A DNA stretch of 64,000 bases from Chloranthus sessilifolius (Eukaryota; Streptophyta; Magnoliopsida; Chloranthales; Chloranthaceae). The position numbers and the translations under genes are program-made. Positions 13,701 through 22,207 of the stretch are shown one piece after another (the stretch's first letter is position 1; each line of letters starts with the position of its first letter). The stretch covers positions 2,424,001-2,488,000 of the forward strand of contig CM037591.1 in assembly GCA_021018995.1 (NCBI GenBank), in the 5' to 3' direction. The notes beneath the pieces were generated by a model. The model saw only the letters and a list, made by a program, of their open reading frames with translations, did no database searches and was not told where the DNA came from.

Positions 13701-16700
13701 CAAAAGTGACTTGAGAACCCTTTCTCATGAAACGCCCATGATCACGGTCACTATTGGGGATGTGTGCAACATGGAATCAACATGTGACTGTCTGATAGGT
13801 GCAATGATCTCAAGATCTATTGTGTGAAAGATTGGGATGAAGAAACAATCTCCATTGTCAGATTTAAGGCAGTCAACATTTTTTTATGGTGGAAAATCAT
13901 GTGTTTTTCACAGGAAAAATGGGTGTGAATAACTCCACCCATCATAATAAAGCCTGAGAAATCTTTGGAGGTGGTTGTGAGAGACGAGAGAAAGAATGGA
14001 AACTTCATGCCCATTGATCATAATAACGCCACCCATCATAATAAAGCGTAATAAACAGCACTCATGCCCGTGATCTAAACCGTTCAATTAATGGAAACCT
14101 CTCTAATGGGTTATAAACTCATCATCATCATTTCGTGTCCCTAAAATCCATCATTTTAGAGTCAGCTGACGCAGATTCACCGATATGACTAACCAAGAAA
14201 GTTATTGACATGGACTTTTACAGTAAGTTGTCTACCTGACACAAACTCTGCTCCCTTCTCATTTGAGTATGAAAGCACATTTGGCGGCACAGCGACCAAA
14301 TTCTCCGAATTTTTTAAAAACGTCACAAATAATTTGAGATTTTTTGAAAAACGAATAAAATTATAATTCTTCACTTTAAAAAAAAAATGCAAATTTCAAG
14401 AATTATTTGCAACTTAAAAAAATTATTCACGAATTTCTTGATTTTTTTCAAAAAATTTCCCAATTTTTTTATTCTTTCAAAATTTACAACTTTTAATTAA
14501 TATATTTTTATAAATTTTCTTTTTTTTAATTTTCCAAATTTTATCAATTCTTTCCCGAATTTTACCGGATTTTTTCAAACTTTTTACAAGCCGAATTATT
14601 CCAAACCCCAACTTGGCCACTATGGTTGGCAGAGTGAACTACGGAATATTGGCAAAGATCAAATTGCATGGTATAAACTGCGATCGTTGGGAGCCATATG
14701 TGGACTATTTTAGGGATCATCAATGAGGGTTATCATCAAGGCAGCCACAATACTCTAAAAGCCAAGTAAAACGAAATTAAACCATGGGTTCAAAACTAAT
14801 TGGTTGTGAACATGTTATTGATCACCTCGTTTTGGACAGCCAATGAAGTTACAGGCAATATGAAAAAGAAATGGTTCATCGGAAGTTAGGATCATGAAAA
14901 ACGGAGGTATTAGGCTACGGTTGATCAGTTGTAGCCTTGAAGAGAGTTTCCTGGTGTGTTTTGATGTTTCCTAGGAAACACATTTCGAAAACAGGTGAGA
15001 TGTAGTTCTTCAACAACGCAAACAATGTGAGGAATCCTAAAGGAAAAAAATTGTCAGAAATGTGGAATGCAAATAAACAGTTAAGAAACATGGGAAATAT
15101 ACAATTGGGGATGTGAAATACAATGAGAAATGCCTAGGGAATCAATCGGACACATTTTTAGAACTTCTTAGAAAGTGCTACATTAAGATGTGAAACACTG
15201 TATCAAATGTTTTAGAAAACACTTGGGAAAACATGAATTGACAAATGTTAAACACGAGGAAAAATGCCCCAATTTCCCTAGATTTTGCAAGAGACTTTTC
15301 TTGATACCGCCCCTTATATTGTGTTGTTTCCCTCTTAATTACCTTGCTAAAGATGTATGTATTCTCCTATTTCCTTTCAACACTATCATTGTCGATCATT
15401 TTATAAAAAACAATAATAATAATAATAATAATAATAAACCCTTTCGTCCCATAAGTGCCGTCCAAAAGCAAGCAATTAATTGGCTGGTCATAATTGTCCC
15501 ATCAGTGCAATTTTCAGGCATGGTCCATCCAAAAGGTGCCCCTCAATTATAGCTTGGGTCAAGCAGCGCATGCATCAATTGCTGGTAGATATAGGAAATA
15601 CCATCATCTTCAATGGTGCTAAGCAGCATGATATAATAAGCTCTTAACATTAATAGAAATCTACTCCAATGGATTCACAATTAAGCTAAAAATGTCATTC
15701 AGAATAAAACCCGATTGTAGTGAATTGTAGTAAGAAGTAGGCAAGGGTTGGGGGCGTTCCATGGAAGAAACAAAATGCGACAGCGTCCGGTTGTACTAAG
15801 AAGTAGGCAAGGGTTAGCTAGGGTGTTCCCTGTAAGGGATGACCAATAACGATGTCAAATTGTTGCGAATAGTCGGCTAGGGTTTCCACATCAATCTAGA
15901 TGTGCCGACAAAAAAGGATCACAAGCTACGCAGGAAGATAATATAACATGCTTGCAAGAGTCAAAGTGGAAAAGTAAGGAGGCTAAGGACTTGCGAGATG
16001 GGCTCAATTTGTACTACTCAGGGAAGAATAATTCTCATAATGGGTAGACATTGTATTGGGCAAAGATTTGAAGGATAAAATTGTAGAGGTTGAGAAAAAG
16101 AATGATCAAATTAGAGGTGAAGATCAAGGGTTTTAGCAAAAGAGGATGAGATAAAAAAAACTAGAGACTAATATTTTAAAGATATATGGAACACAAAATA
16201 TGCGAAGGAAGTAGATAAAGAAGGGAAACCAAATCAAGGGATGATCAATGGAATATCAGAAACTGAGGTAAAAACAACATTAGCAAAAATGAAACAAAGA
16301 AAAGCATTAGGACCAGATGGAATACCTATAGAAGTTTAGATTGTCATGGGAAAGAGTGGACTGAATTGATTGCTAAATTGTTCAATAAGATTCTAAAAAT
16401 AAAAAAATGGCTGAGAAATGGAGGAAGAGCATTGTGGTCCCTTTGTATAAGAAAATAAAGGAGACATCCAAAATTGTACCAATTATCAACGTATTAAACT
16501 TATGAGCCAGACAATGAAACTTCAGAAGAGAGTAGAATAACAAGGACTAAGACAAGAATCAAGTGTATCAGAGAACCAGTTTGGATTTATGTCGAGAAAA
16601 TAAACAACTGAAGCTATTTTCCTATTGAGGCAACTTATGGAAAAGTTCGAAGAGAGGGAAGGAAAAACATGTATATAGTTTTTATTGATTTGAAAAGGGT

Positions 16701-19700
16701 TATGATAGATTGTCGAGAGAGATAATCTAGTGGAAGCTGAGTAAGAAATGCATCCCAAACTTATTCATTGCGATTATCCAAGACATGTATGAAAAGGTAG
16801 TAACTAGTGCAAGAAGAATGTGTGGGGAGACGAGCGCCTTCCCCGTCGGAGTTGGGCTACATCAAGGATCTGCCTTGAACCCTTATTTGTTTGCTATGAT
16901 CATGGATGCGTGAACCATAAATATACAAGAAGAGATTCCATGGTGCGTGTAATTTGTGAATGACGTAGTGCTACAAGGAAATAAATAATGATAAGCTGAA
17001 ATTCTGGAGAAAAACCTTGGACCAGACATTTGGAAATTAGCAGAAGAAAGATGGAATACTAGTACAAATTTAGTGAACAAGCAGAGAGGATGATTTAGTT
17101 AAAATAGAAAATCATCCAGTGTCACATTGCTATAGATTTCATTATTTAAGCCCAATTTGATTTTTCTAGGTCCGGTAATTTTTGGAATCCAGGTGAACAG
17201 TGATGAGAGATGAGATGTTGGAGATTAGGAACTTGAGATATGGTGGAATGAGCATCTTGGTTTAGGATTGAAGGGGGGGTCAGCCTATTAGGGCAGGAGT
17301 AGAGAAAAAAAATGCTATTAAATGAATGTCTCTGATACCATGTGATCAGCCATGAACATAAAGACAAGGCAGGAAGGAAATGACGCTCACCCCTTAGAAA
17401 GATGAGGTCGAGCTATGTCTTATTTATAATCTTTCTACAATCAGTTTTGCCACGTAGATAGTTTGTTAGGATATATTTTCTGGTTGTACCATCCCTATAA
17501 AAAGAATATTATAAATGAGACAAAGTTGGACCTCATATTTTTTAGGGGTGGGCGTCATTCCTTCCTGCCTTGTCTTCCTGTTCATGGCTGATCACATGTT
17601 TTACAATCAGATAGTGGATGTAACGAGGACGTCTTAAATAGGATTAATGCAAGTTTGATGATATGGAACAAGAAAGAGAAGTATTGTGCAATCCAAGGGT
17701 TCCACTTACACTGATGGGATGTTTTTATAAGACCGCTGTTAAACCTACCATATTATATGTTGCGGTGCAGAAATTTGGGAAACCAAAAAAAGACAAGAAG
17801 ATGAATAGTACATGTGGCTGAGATGCTATGTTAAGATGGATGTGTAGAGTCACATGAAAAGACAAAATTTGAAATGATTATGTAAGAGGACAATTGGGAG
17901 TGGAACCCATAAAAAATTACTGAATGAAGCTCGAGGTAATTTGAACATGTCCATCGGAGCTGTAAGTAGACCCTGCATGAAGGGTTGAGATGCTACAAGC
18001 ACAAGTACGAGAAGAGGAAGACCAGTGAAGACCTAGAGGAAGTAATGAGAAGGGACATGAAGGATTGTGAAGTTATAGAGAGCTTATCATTGATCAGAAA
18101 CCAGTGGAGAAATAGGACTTACAAAGCAACCCCAAATAGATGGGATAAGGTTGTGATGATGATGACCATCCATAAGAATTATATAGGTCGAATTTACAAT
18201 CTACAATACTAAGATTCTCTTTTCTCAACAAATAAAACCTAGAGAAAAAATATACAGTTGGTATTAGGTAAGCCGCTCAAGCTTTGGATGAGTTGGTACT
18301 CGGATTACTTTTTCCGATGTGTGCCACATGGAATCATCATGTGTGTCAGGTGCAGATGATCAAAAGATCTTTAGTGTAAAATATTGGGAGAAAAAACGAT
18401 CCCCATTATCTTATTAAAAATTGTCAAATGTCATAAAATTAACGGCTACCATGTAAATCCAACATAAAATTAATTTTGGATGGAGTTTGACTGCCTTAAA
18501 TTAAACATTGTAGATCATTTTTCATCCGAATCTTTTACAACTTAGACAACAATGAGCCAAGGGCTCATTTGAGATGGTGAGCCAACGCCTTAGCAGTTGT
18601 GTATTGCTTTGGACTTTGAGAAATGTCTCAAAGTCCAAAGCATGGACAGTTGAGAAGACGGTGGCTCATTATCTCCAATGAGACAGGGGCACATTGTGTC
18701 ATATAAAAAGTTGTATATTTTAAAGTTTTTTTCTTCTCTTTTATGATTTGTCTCACATAGTGGGGAGAAAGTTTGGCACCTTCCATATTTGAGTAGGGTT
18801 GGCACTCAGGCTTGTAGCCTTCACCCAAAGGGCATCCAAATTTGTGCTTCAACCACCCTTTTTGAACTTCGACCAATACACACGTGTGCACGTGTTGAGC
18901 TGAGCAGAATTGAGTCGGGTCAAGTGGATCCAGGCATGGGCACAAGCACGAGTATGCGTATATGTACATGGTGTGGCACAATGTGCTACAATTAAAATAT
19001 TTAAAAAAAATAACTGTGACCATTTGATTTCATGACCGTTAGAATGTGGCTGTTGCGTCTTATTCGAATGGTTGTTTAAGGCAACATTTGCGGATAATTT
19101 AACAGATAATTTTATTTAAACTTGCTTAGGAAACTTTTACACTCAGATTTACTACCATTGCACAAATGGTTATAGAACGATGACTGTAAATTACCAAAGA
19201 GGTGCCTTAACGCCTCTTTCGTATCTATTTAAAGAATTCAATGCTTATACATATTCTCACTTTGAAATTTGTCTTTTCTTATCTTTATGGTTTTCATTTA
19301 AAGGTTGTGTTAGAGCTCTACTAAGTGTTATTTTGGTGCTTGGAGAAGTGTGAACAAGTTCACCAAATCCTTCACAAGAATACAAAACCGGTTTGTTGCA
19401 TCCTGGAACCAATTTTGCTAGAAATCCATTGGTGATCACTTATTCTGAGTGTTGGGGGAAACTATTGGCTTTGATACAGACCTAACTTCGTATTGAAGTT
19501 GCACGGATTTCTGGAATAAAAATAATAAGAAAAACAGAGAAAAAGAGAGAAACAAAAGAGAAAATGCAGAAGTTGGAAAATGTTAAACAACTATACGAGG
19601 GTTGTCGAGCCTCCTAAAGATCTCTATATCATGGTGATCAAACCTCCTAAATGCCTTACAGCTTTTCTCCCCTAATCATCTATTACTAGCCTTTATTTAT

Positions 19701-20517
19701 AATGCTAATCTAACTCTAATTAAGGAACTAGCAACTAAGAGATAAGAATGCCAACTAAGGTTATGTTTGGGATTGCTCTTTGGACGCAAAAAAGCAGCTC
19801 TCTGCTCTAGCGCAAAGCACTTTATTATGGGACTGTGTTTGGTTGTAAGTGCTCTTAGCCCTTTCAGAGAGTGAAATAGTTGAATTTGGGTATCTTTAAA
19901 AGAGCAATTTAACTTTTAAACCTGCTCTTTTAAGTAGACTGCTCTTTGCCCCCAAAGAGCAATCCCAAACACAGCCTAAGAGATAAATATACTTATTAAT
20001 TCAAAATATGATAGGGATTTTCAAATTGGAAGAGGCATGATGGACTAGCATACGTCTAATGCGTGTATTGATGCACCTGAACGAGTGACCACGCATCAGG
20101 CTTAAAAACAGCGACATTTCCCATACCTAGGATCGACCCGCTGTATTTTCGTTCCTATTTCCATATTATCCTCCTATTTTCCTAACAAATGTTTCATTGG
20201 CAGATTAAGCGGCTCCAGTTCTCGGCTATCACTTGTAAAATAGTTGGCCTATAGATTGTAAGGCACCGATATATATATATATTGCTTGTAAGGCACCGAA
20301 TGGGGGATCACTATGGTGGAACGGTTAAACCCTAAACCGTAAACTCGAGATCTACTCCAACGGAATTCATATATTACATAAATGACAAATTGACAATAAA
20401 ACCGACATATTTAAAGTTCAATATTCATTCTCAAAAAAAAAATAAAGTTCAATATCGAAAGAAGAAAAAAATGTACATTATGAATCAAAGAATTAAAAAC
20501 TGAAAAAGAAAAAGGAA

Positions 20518-20558
<41 letters not shown>

Positions 20559-20645
20559 GTTACGTTTCTGCTTTGTCGACGTTAGTAGAGATATCGTCGG
20601 AGCAAGCGAACTGAAGAGCTGAGACGACGACTTGTTTCTCCCCCA

Positions 20646-20646
<1 letters not shown>
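2547..20646 (-). CDS. NLP1: N-carbamoylputrescine amidase (nitrilase-like protein 1), 9 exons
   Basis: Nitrilase-superfamily enzyme that hydrolyses N-carbamoylputrescine to putrescine, CO2 and ammonia, the last step of the plant arginine-agmatine route to polyamines; probably cytosolic (no signal peptide). Exons, 5' to 3' on the minus strand: 20646-20564, 12485-12437, 7469-7378, 7298-7147, 6631-6585, 6451-6418, 5996-5830, 5255-5159, 2719-2547. They total 894 nt, keep one frame and give 297 residues, the usual family length. The triad is visible: Glu45 ([12 protein letters not shown]), Lys118 ([11 protein letters not shown]) and Cys155 ([10 protein letters not shown]). The C-terminus has [18 protein letters not shown]. 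The start [18 protein letters not shown] was chosen because it matches the family N-terminus and follows a GA-rich leader. All introns are GT-AG except the fourth, which uses GC-AG (see finding). Introns 1 (8.1 kb) and 2 (5.0 kb) are swollen by transposons. The exon structure is my own assembly; identity is by family recall. Confidence 0.93.
3523..3680. repeat. poly-A, (CA)n and (GA)n cluster
   Basis: A run of 28 A (3523-3550), CA repeats (3606-3622) and GA repeats (3642-3680) within 160 bp of amidase intron 8. Confidence 0.93.
4455..4832. mobile_element. hAT-type MITE rich in CCGAAACCGAAA, in amidase intron 8
   Basis: Starts AGGGGTGCAGATTCGGTT and ends ...CGGTTTCCACCCTAG. It is flanked by the 8-bp duplication GAAAAATT (4447-4454 and 4833-4840). 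The interior is a near-palindromic series of CGGTTT/AAACCG strings. Confidence 0.75.
5338..5754. mobile_element. Mutator-like foldback MITE in amidase intron 7
   Basis: The ends GGGTGGCATTATTTGCACCC and, inverted, GGGTTGCAGTATTTGCACCC continue into arms of about 190 bp around a short centre. Flanking 9-mers gcataaact / acattaact match at 7 of 9 positions. The element fills about 70% of the 574-bp intron. Confidence 0.8.
6166..6370. mobile_element. MITE, CATGGGTCAAAATCTCG family, in amidase intron 6
   Basis: The left end CATGGGTCAAAATCTCG is matched inverted at the right end (CATGGATCAAAATCTCG). The interior repeats TATCG/GATAC strings. A short duplication CTGAT (6161-6165, 6371-6375) flanks it. 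It makes up about half of intron 6. Confidence 0.65.
7664..7756. repeat. compound (TA)n(CA)n microsatellite
   Basis: TA repeats 7664-7709 followed directly by CA repeats 7714-7756, in amidase intron 2 about 200 bp from exon 3. Confidence 0.95.
8246..8474. mobile_element. MITE, CATGGGTCAAAATATCG family
   Basis: Same ends as the 6166-6370 element (CATGGGTCAAAATATCG and inverted CATGGATTAAAATACCAG). It is flanked by GATACAAG / GGTACAAG, an 8-bp duplication with one mismatch, which suggests hAT-type insertion. The interior is rich in GGTAC and GATAC. Confidence 0.7.
8686..9410. repeat. dispersed repeat, copy 1 (LTR/leader-like)
   Basis: Shares with 10343-11400 the strings CATAGCACTTTG, gaggaggctga-like, TTGGTGAAATTCC and TGTTGGAATTAATTCTT, then TTGATTAATTTAA. 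The two copies lie in the same order and orientation about 1.7 kb apart and flank the copia fragment, so they could be decayed LTR/leader pairs. The copia reading frame is antisense to their apparent polarity, so a nested origin is also possible. Confidence 0.4.
9630..10250 (-). pseudogene. copia pol fragment (GAG-pre-integrase region)
   Basis: A minus-strand frame of about 180 codons includes [20 protein letters not shown], the stretch GGLYHF, and [19 protein letters not shown], the conserved GAG-pre-integrase motif between protease and integrase of Ty1/copia elements. No catalytic protease or integrase core remains. It lies in amidase intron 2. Confidence 0.75.
10343..11400. repeat. dispersed repeat, copy 2 (LTR/leader-like)
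   Basis: Partner of 8686-9410 (shared strings listed there). This copy is longer and includes a TATA-like TTTATAAATACATTG near 11040. Confidence 0.4.
12065..12358. mobile_element. hAT-type MITE with GGGTCGG-like interior, 294 bp
   Basis: The left end AGGGATGTCAACAGGGTC is inverted at the right end (AGGGCTGTCAACGGGTCG). A perfect 8-bp target duplication CAACAATA flanks it (12057-12064 and 12359-12366). It lies in amidase intron 2, about 80 bp from exon 2. Confidence 0.87.
13523..13940. mobile_element. Mutator-like foldback MITE with perfect 9-bp TSD
   Basis: The ends GGGTGGCATTATTCACAC and, inverted, GGGTGGAGTTATTCACAC carry long arms. The duplication ATCATAATA (13514-13522 and 13941-13949) is perfect and 9 bp, the length typical of Mutator elements. 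A short copy of the right end plus duplication recurs at 14026-14045 (gccacccatcataataaagc). It lies in amidase intron 1. Confidence 0.88.
14288..14630. repeat. AT-rich repeat, CATAGTGACCAAATTCTC family
   Basis: CAGCGACCAAATTCTCCG at the left and CAACTTGGCCACTATG at the right resemble the ends of 25733-26080 (CATAGTGACCAAATTCTC ... CGACTTGGTCACTATG). The interior is TTTTTCAAA-rich. Confidence 0.55.
15412..15437. repeat. (AAT)n microsatellite
   Basis: About eight AAT units in amidase intron 1. Confidence 0.9.
17140..17329 (-). pseudogene. truncated start of copia gag
   Basis: Downstream of the PBS on the minus strand, the reading includes [12 protein letters not shown], similar to the 'VKLDSTNYLLWK' start of plant copia gag proteins. 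It then runs out after about 190 bp, so the copia insertion in the LINE is severely truncated. Confidence 0.45.
17330..17340 (-). other. retroelement primer-binding site (initiator tRNA-Met)
   Basis: On the minus strand, TGGTATCAGAG directly follows the LTR end CA. This is the standard copia primer-binding site for initiator methionine tRNA. Confidence 0.65.
17341..17596 (-). mobile_element. copia LTR with near-palindromic halves
   Basis: On the minus strand it begins TGTGATCAGCCATGAACAGG and ends GGCTGATCACA, and is immediately followed by a primer-binding site. The first about 90 bp are the inverted repeat of the last about 90 bp, with few mismatches. A TATA-like TTTATAATATTC lies inside. 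The LTR reading is supported by the adjacent PBS and gag start; a foldback MITE is the alternative. Confidence 0.6.
18290..18500. repeat. fragment of the Mutator-like foldback family
   Basis: Carries the family core strings (gtgccacatggaatcatcatgtg, gatcaaaagatctttagtg, aaatattgggagaaaaaac). No paired ends could be defined. Confidence 0.45.
18536..18711. repeat. foldback with perfect 17-bp terminal hairpin
   Basis: The centre is a perfect inverted repeat GCTTTGGACTTTGAGA / TCTCAAAGTCCAAAGC around AATG (18605-18642). Outward, the arms stay largely complementary to TACAACTT near 18536 and AAGTTGTA near 18711 (about 85 bp per arm). A MITE or a small-RNA precursor would look like this. Confidence 0.65.
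19759..19976. mobile_element. Tourist-like MITE, 218 bp (same family as 769-978)
   Basis: Ends GGTTATGTTTGGGATTGC and, inverted, GGCTGTGTTTGGGATTGC, flanked by TAA on both sides (19756-19758 and 19977-19979). It lies in intron 1 of the amidase gene. Confidence 0.88.
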
Positions 20647-20700
<54 letters not shown>

Positions 20701-20760
20701 GCATAGAATCACTTCTGGCGGCTATGAGAGAGAGAGAGAGAGAAAACACTCACTTCCAAA
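20647..20760 (-). promoter_or_regulatory. GA-rich 5' leader of the amidase gene
   Basis: Directly upstream of the amidase ATG (minus strand) is an uninterrupted GA/CT dinucleotide run of about 48 bp (20650-20697), followed by a second GA block near 20725-20742 on the opposite polarity. A further GA run (20524-20551) lies just inside intron 1. CT/GA microsatellites are common in plant 5' UTRs and can bind GAGA-type (BBR/BPC) factors; that role here is inference. No TATA box could be assigned. Confidence 0.4.
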
Positions 20761-21479
20761 TTGGAGCTATTATAGCCGGTAAAATCGGAATTTTTCCCTT
20801 TTTGGTTGCTAGAAAAGATGTGAGTTCTAAAGTCAATAAATAGTCATACAGGTGTGATTTATCATTTCTACCCTCATTTAAAAAACAGACTTTGTAGGTT
20901 TTCTTCACATTCTCTTCTCCTTCTTCCCAACGCAGCCAGAAACCCAACCCTACGATCCCCCCAACCGAACCATAGATTTTTTGAAAAAAAAAATTATCTT
21001 CTGCTTCAATCAATTCAATGGAAAATCCAAATCCATGATTTTAGGTTCAGGGTTCTTTCTCCCCCCTCTCCGCTCGTCCTCTCCGATTGCGACGAATCCA
21101 CAATATATCTCGCCGCGTGAACGAGATATCGAATAGAGTCGAAATCGATCTGCTATAAATCGATTGTGAATCCAAATGCTTTTTAAATTTTTTTTGAGTT
21201 CTTAGTGTCTAGTTCGAGTTGAATCGATTCGAAGATGCAACTAGGGTTTCCGAAGCCGATTTGCAGCAACGAGGTGTTATGCGATTTTGGATTTGAAGAA
21301 GAGGTTGAAGGGAAATGAGGGTGGTTTCTTCTTCAACCTCTCCGGTAAGAAGCGCTTCAGCAAGAAATTTGGACAATGTTGACATTTCACTGTTATCAAA
21401 TAGTTGACTTTCTAAAAAAAAAATTAAAATTTCAAATATTAAGACCCTCAAAATTAGTGAGTTCCTAATTCTTTGACTT

Positions 21480-21830
21480 GTGCTAAACAAAATTTAATAT
21501 TAAGACCCTCAAAATCAGTGAAATCCTGATTCTTCATTGCTTTTCCTAGTAAATAGAATGATACCTAAAACAAAATTTTCCCAATCTCGATTGTCCCTTT
21601 AGTACATCTCATGAAATCTCATCATGCATTCTCTGTGATTTGATGCTCATGATCTCAATATAATACAAAAAACCAAGGTAACGACTAGGGCTCTCAATAG
21701 GCGAGGCCAGCTCGGAGTTAAAGCCAACCCGGCCTGGTACCCGGGTTGAGTTTATCATATGATGACCCAGATTGATTCGGATCTAGCTTGGGTTGAATGT
21801 TCTAACACTCGATTAAAATAAAAAATTATA
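21480..21830. repeat. dispersed repeat with hAT-MITE-like GGCTCTCAA end, copy 1
   Basis: Matches 23985-24330: CAAAATTTTCCCAATC, GTGATTTGATGCTCATGATC, ACTAGGGCTCTCAATAGG, GCCAACCCGGCC, GCTTGGGTTGAATGTT. A third, shorter copy is at 63415-63590. Confidence 0.65.
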
Positions 21831-22150
21831 TATATATATATGGAAAAGGCCTCCATCCTCCAACCTTTCACGTGGAGCTTCACGTGGCACCTAAAACACC
21901 TTTTGGATATCACGTGGACCTTGGGTACATTGCTTAGATCATCTTTAAAAAAAAAAATTAAAAACTCATCTCCAACGTATATATTTTGAGTCGTGAAATG
22001 TGGACCAATGAAAATCGTCAAACTTTAACTTGTAGGTTTAAAAAAAAATTATCGATTTTTTTTTTTTTTAATATTGATATAAACTGTCCACCTGTGCTCC
22101 ACGTGGATCTTGGAGGAAGGTTACCGTCCTCCATTGGAGGACCTAATCGG

Positions 22151-22151
<1 letters not shown>

Positions 22152-22204
<53 letters not shown>
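22152..22204. repeat. (TA)n microsatellite
   Basis: About 26 perfect TA units between the two minus-strand host genes. Confidence 0.95.

Positions 22205-22207
<3 letters not shown>

Larger units (their letters stand above)
15900..18220 (+). pseudogene. decayed RTE-type LINE, split by a copia fragment
   Basis: An endonuclease start is recognisable near 15950-16110 ([14 protein letters not shown]). Reverse-transcriptase blocks follow at 16270-16910: [22 protein letters not shown], and [18 protein letters not shown] at about 16850-16910. The distal domain resumes after the copia fragment (17600-18210) with LRWMC-like and [20 protein letters not shown] strings. The middle of the endonuclease is deleted, and stops and frameshifts are frequent. 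The order and motifs fit plant RTE LINEs, not L1. It lies in amidase intron 1. Confidence 0.78.
12486..20563 (-). other. amidase intron 1 (8.1 kb)
   Basis: Donor AAC|gtaact at 20563 and acceptor ttttgcag at 12486. It holds the 13523 foldback MITE, an AT-rich repeat (14288), the RTE LINE with copia fragment, the 18536 hairpin and a Tourist MITE. 14640-15900 has nothing recognisable. Confidence 0.85.

Noticed and set aside
17341-17596. Plain foldback MITE
   Set aside because: Not excluded, but the adjacent tRNA-Met primer site and gag-like start make an LTR the better reading.
20647-20697. Amidase reading frame extended upstream of the chosen ATG
   Set aside because: Upstream is a GA dinucleotide run translating as RERERE; family proteins start at the chosen Met.
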